Below, one piece after another: positions 62,528 through 64,000 of a stretch of DNA of 64,000 nucleotides. Origin of the DNA: MWEH01 sp035409945 (lineage in GTDB: Bacteria > Bacillota > Clostridia > Christensenellales > DTU072). Every line of letters begins with the position of its first letter. The stretch's first letter is position 1. The notes under the pieces were generated by a model. It was given only the letters and a program-made list of their open reading frames with translations. It made no database searches and was not told the origin of the DNA. Made by a program: the position numbers and the translations under genes. The stretch lies in contig DAONQC010000001.1 of NCBI GenBank assembly GCA_035409945.1, forward strand, positions 248,001-312,000, read 5' to 3'.

Positions 62528-64000
62528 TTACAGTATCTCTAGTGTTTTCTTGAAAGCGCGTTTAAATTCTGGATATGCATACATTGCATTCTTGATTTCA
62601 AGTGTGATATCACCAGTAGATTTTGTCTTCATAATTACACTATCACCTAAAACATCACAAACTATTTCGGTAATCAAGCCACCCTTTCCTCTTTCAAAGC
62701 ATTCGGCGATTCTGACTATCACGCCTAGTTTTTTGACAGCTTCTACTTCATCTTCATTAAGCATAGCGATGTATTTCTCCATGCCTAAATCCTCTAAACT
62801 TTCTTTTTCATGGCACCCTGCTACTAAACTAGCCATTACTAAATCTTTTTGTGGAATGCCATAAAGGTTGCTATTCATAATAAGGTACATAGAATGCTTA
62901 TGATGGTCATAAAACTTAAATTTTGTACCTAAATCATGTAGCATACTGGCCACTCGTAATATTTTAACGTATGGACGAGGGAGTTTATGAAGCACTCTCA
63001 ATTGCTTAAATAATTGCATAGACAAATCGTAGACATGCTCACAATGTTTAATGTTTAAGTCGAACTTGTTAAGAAGAGTATATATCCCATGTCCAGTTAT
63101 ATCACTAATAGGTTTTTCTACAACGGACGGTACTGCATATCTAAACATAGCTCCTTCTCTTAAACCTGCACCTCCGATAGTTATCTCTTCAAAATTTGTA
63201 ATTTTCTTTATCGCTTCAATAATTGAAAGTGCTGCTGGGAATATATCTGCTCTTGCACTTGATAACCCCTTTATCCTTGCCATCAATTCAAGCGTTAACG
63301 GCTTTATTGTGTCATAGATAGTATCAAACTCAGCAAATGAAACCGTATAATTATGCGCCATGTTTAAGGGATAGTTTTTCAATTTACGACTAATTCTTCC
63401 TAAGTTTCTTATAGACCCGCCTACTCCAACTAACTTTGTTTCTGGGTCGATATCTTTTACCCAAGCAACATTTTCGTCTAAATACTTGCCTACATACTCT
63501 TCAATTGCATGCGCTCTAGCTTCAGCATTTTCTATTTCAGCAAACTTTTCTGTAATAGTTACAGCGCCAAAAGGTAGTGTATCTTGAGATATGAGTGTCC
63601 TTCTGTTATAGTAAATCATTTTGGTACTACCACCACCTATATCGATAATGAGTCCTTTGGGAATTTCCATTGAATTTATTACGCCTGTATACACTAATGC
63701 AGCCTCTTCTTCTTGCGAAAGGACTTGTAGTTTAATTCCACAAGCCGACTCAACCTCTTCAACAAATGCATTTCGATTGTTTGCCATTCTAACTGCAGCA
63801 GTTCCATATGCAAATACCTTGTCAACATTATGGCTTTCATATAGGGTTTTAAACGTTTTTAACGTTCTAAGAGTTTGAGCTATTCTCAAAGGTTTCAAAA
63901 AGCCGTCAATCTCCATACCTTTAGCCAATCTAACTGGCTCTTTTAATTCATCAATAACGGAGAAATATCCCCCTTCACTAACCTCAGCAATAACTATTCT
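62528..64000 (-). CDS. ppx: Exopolyphosphatase / guanosine pentaphosphatase family with HD domain, partial at right edge
   Basis: About 490 residues are visible; only the first ten or so should be missing. The frame is open to position 64000, reading RIVIAEVSEGGYFSVIDELK into the rest. The Ppx/GppA actin-like part carries YGTAAVRMANNR, SQEEEAALVYTG, IIDIGGGSTKM and VGVGGSIRNL, while TIGGAGLREG closes the second domain. The C-terminal HD-type domain has VASMLHDLG, with the HD pair, and YDHHKHSMYLIMN. The enzyme should remove phosphate from polyphosphate or pppGpp. Family members of about 500 residues with the HD domain are common in clostridia. It leads the maf and mreB-like genes. Confidence 0.92.
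   Translation of the reverse strand, partial: RIVIAEVSEGGYFSVIDELKEPVRLAKGMEIDGFLKPLRIAQTLRTLKTFKTLYESHNVDKVFAYGTAAVRMANNRNAFVEEVESACGIKLQVLSQEEEAALVYTGVINSMEIPKGLIIDIGGGSTKMIYYNRRTLISQDTLPFGAVTITEKFAEIENAEARAHAIEEYVGKYLDENVAWVKDIDPETKLVGVGGSIRNLGRISRKLKNYPLNMAHNYTVSFAEFDTIYDTIKPLTLELMARIKGLSSARADIFPAALSIIEAIKKITNFEEITIGGAGLREGAMFRYAVPSVVEKPISDITGHGIYTLLNKFDLNIKHCEHVYDLSMQLFKQLRVLHKLPRPYVKILRVASMLHDLGTKFKFYDHHKHSMYLIMNSNLYGIPQKDLVMASLVAGCHEKESLEDLGMEKYIAMLNEDEVEAVKKLGVIVRIAECFERGKGGLITEIVCDVLGDSVIMKTKSTGDITLEIKNAMYAYPEFKRAFKKTLEIL

Noticed and set aside
62322..62864. A 180-codon plus-strand frame
   Set aside because: Antisense to both maf and ppx and crosses their junction; both of those genes have intact motifs.

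Overview
The window looks like a low-GC Gram-positive chromosome, most likely an uncultured gut-type member of the Clostridia (Bacillota). This rests on AT-rich DNA, strong GGAGG-type ribosome binding sites, sigma-A type promoters, a maf/mreB-type neighbourhood and cytoplasmic glycoside hydrolases. No rRNA is present, so the lineage is inferred. TAA, TAG and TGA all act as stops, consistent with genetic code 11.

Layout. (1) Positions 1-39152, minus strand, hold a surface-protein locus of four genes: a 706-residue double-anchored beta-helix protein, a giant gene of 34.3 kb (about 11,445 residues), a 237-residue pilin-like or matrix-like protein, and a larger protein of the same leader type that runs off the left edge. 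The giant protein has an N-terminal membrane anchor, a head with Listeria-Bacteroides-type repeats, about 85 tandem MBG/YDG-type beta domains arranged in higher-order blocks of four, and a GLUG-like C-terminal region. It has no sortase motif. (2) Positions 39175-45487 hold rdgB, a GH3 beta-glucosidase, a CofE-like gamma-glutamyl ligase and, on the plus strand, guaB behind a consensus promoter. (3) Positions 45547-51055 hold a possible gene remnant, an aminotransferase, an ABC-2 exporter pair and der. Der is flanked on both sides by decayed duplications of gene ends. (4) Positions 51056-55564 hold a type IIA topoisomerase pair (parE-parC). (5) Positions 55701-64000 hold a head-to-tail minus-strand series: ppx (cut by the right edge), maf, a divergent MreB paralogue, pgsA, valS and a GH36 alpha-galactosidase, ending at a clear terminator.

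The most unusual content is the giant protein and its small membrane-anchored neighbours, which together look like a cell-surface fibre or adhesin system. Other points worth a second look are the four-domain superrepeats, the decayed tandem copies of the parC-der junction and of the der 3' end, and the MreB paralogue lacking canonical nucleotide-binding residues. Most of the remainder is ordinary housekeeping. No tRNA, rRNA, CRISPR array, insertion sequence or riboswitch was recognised.
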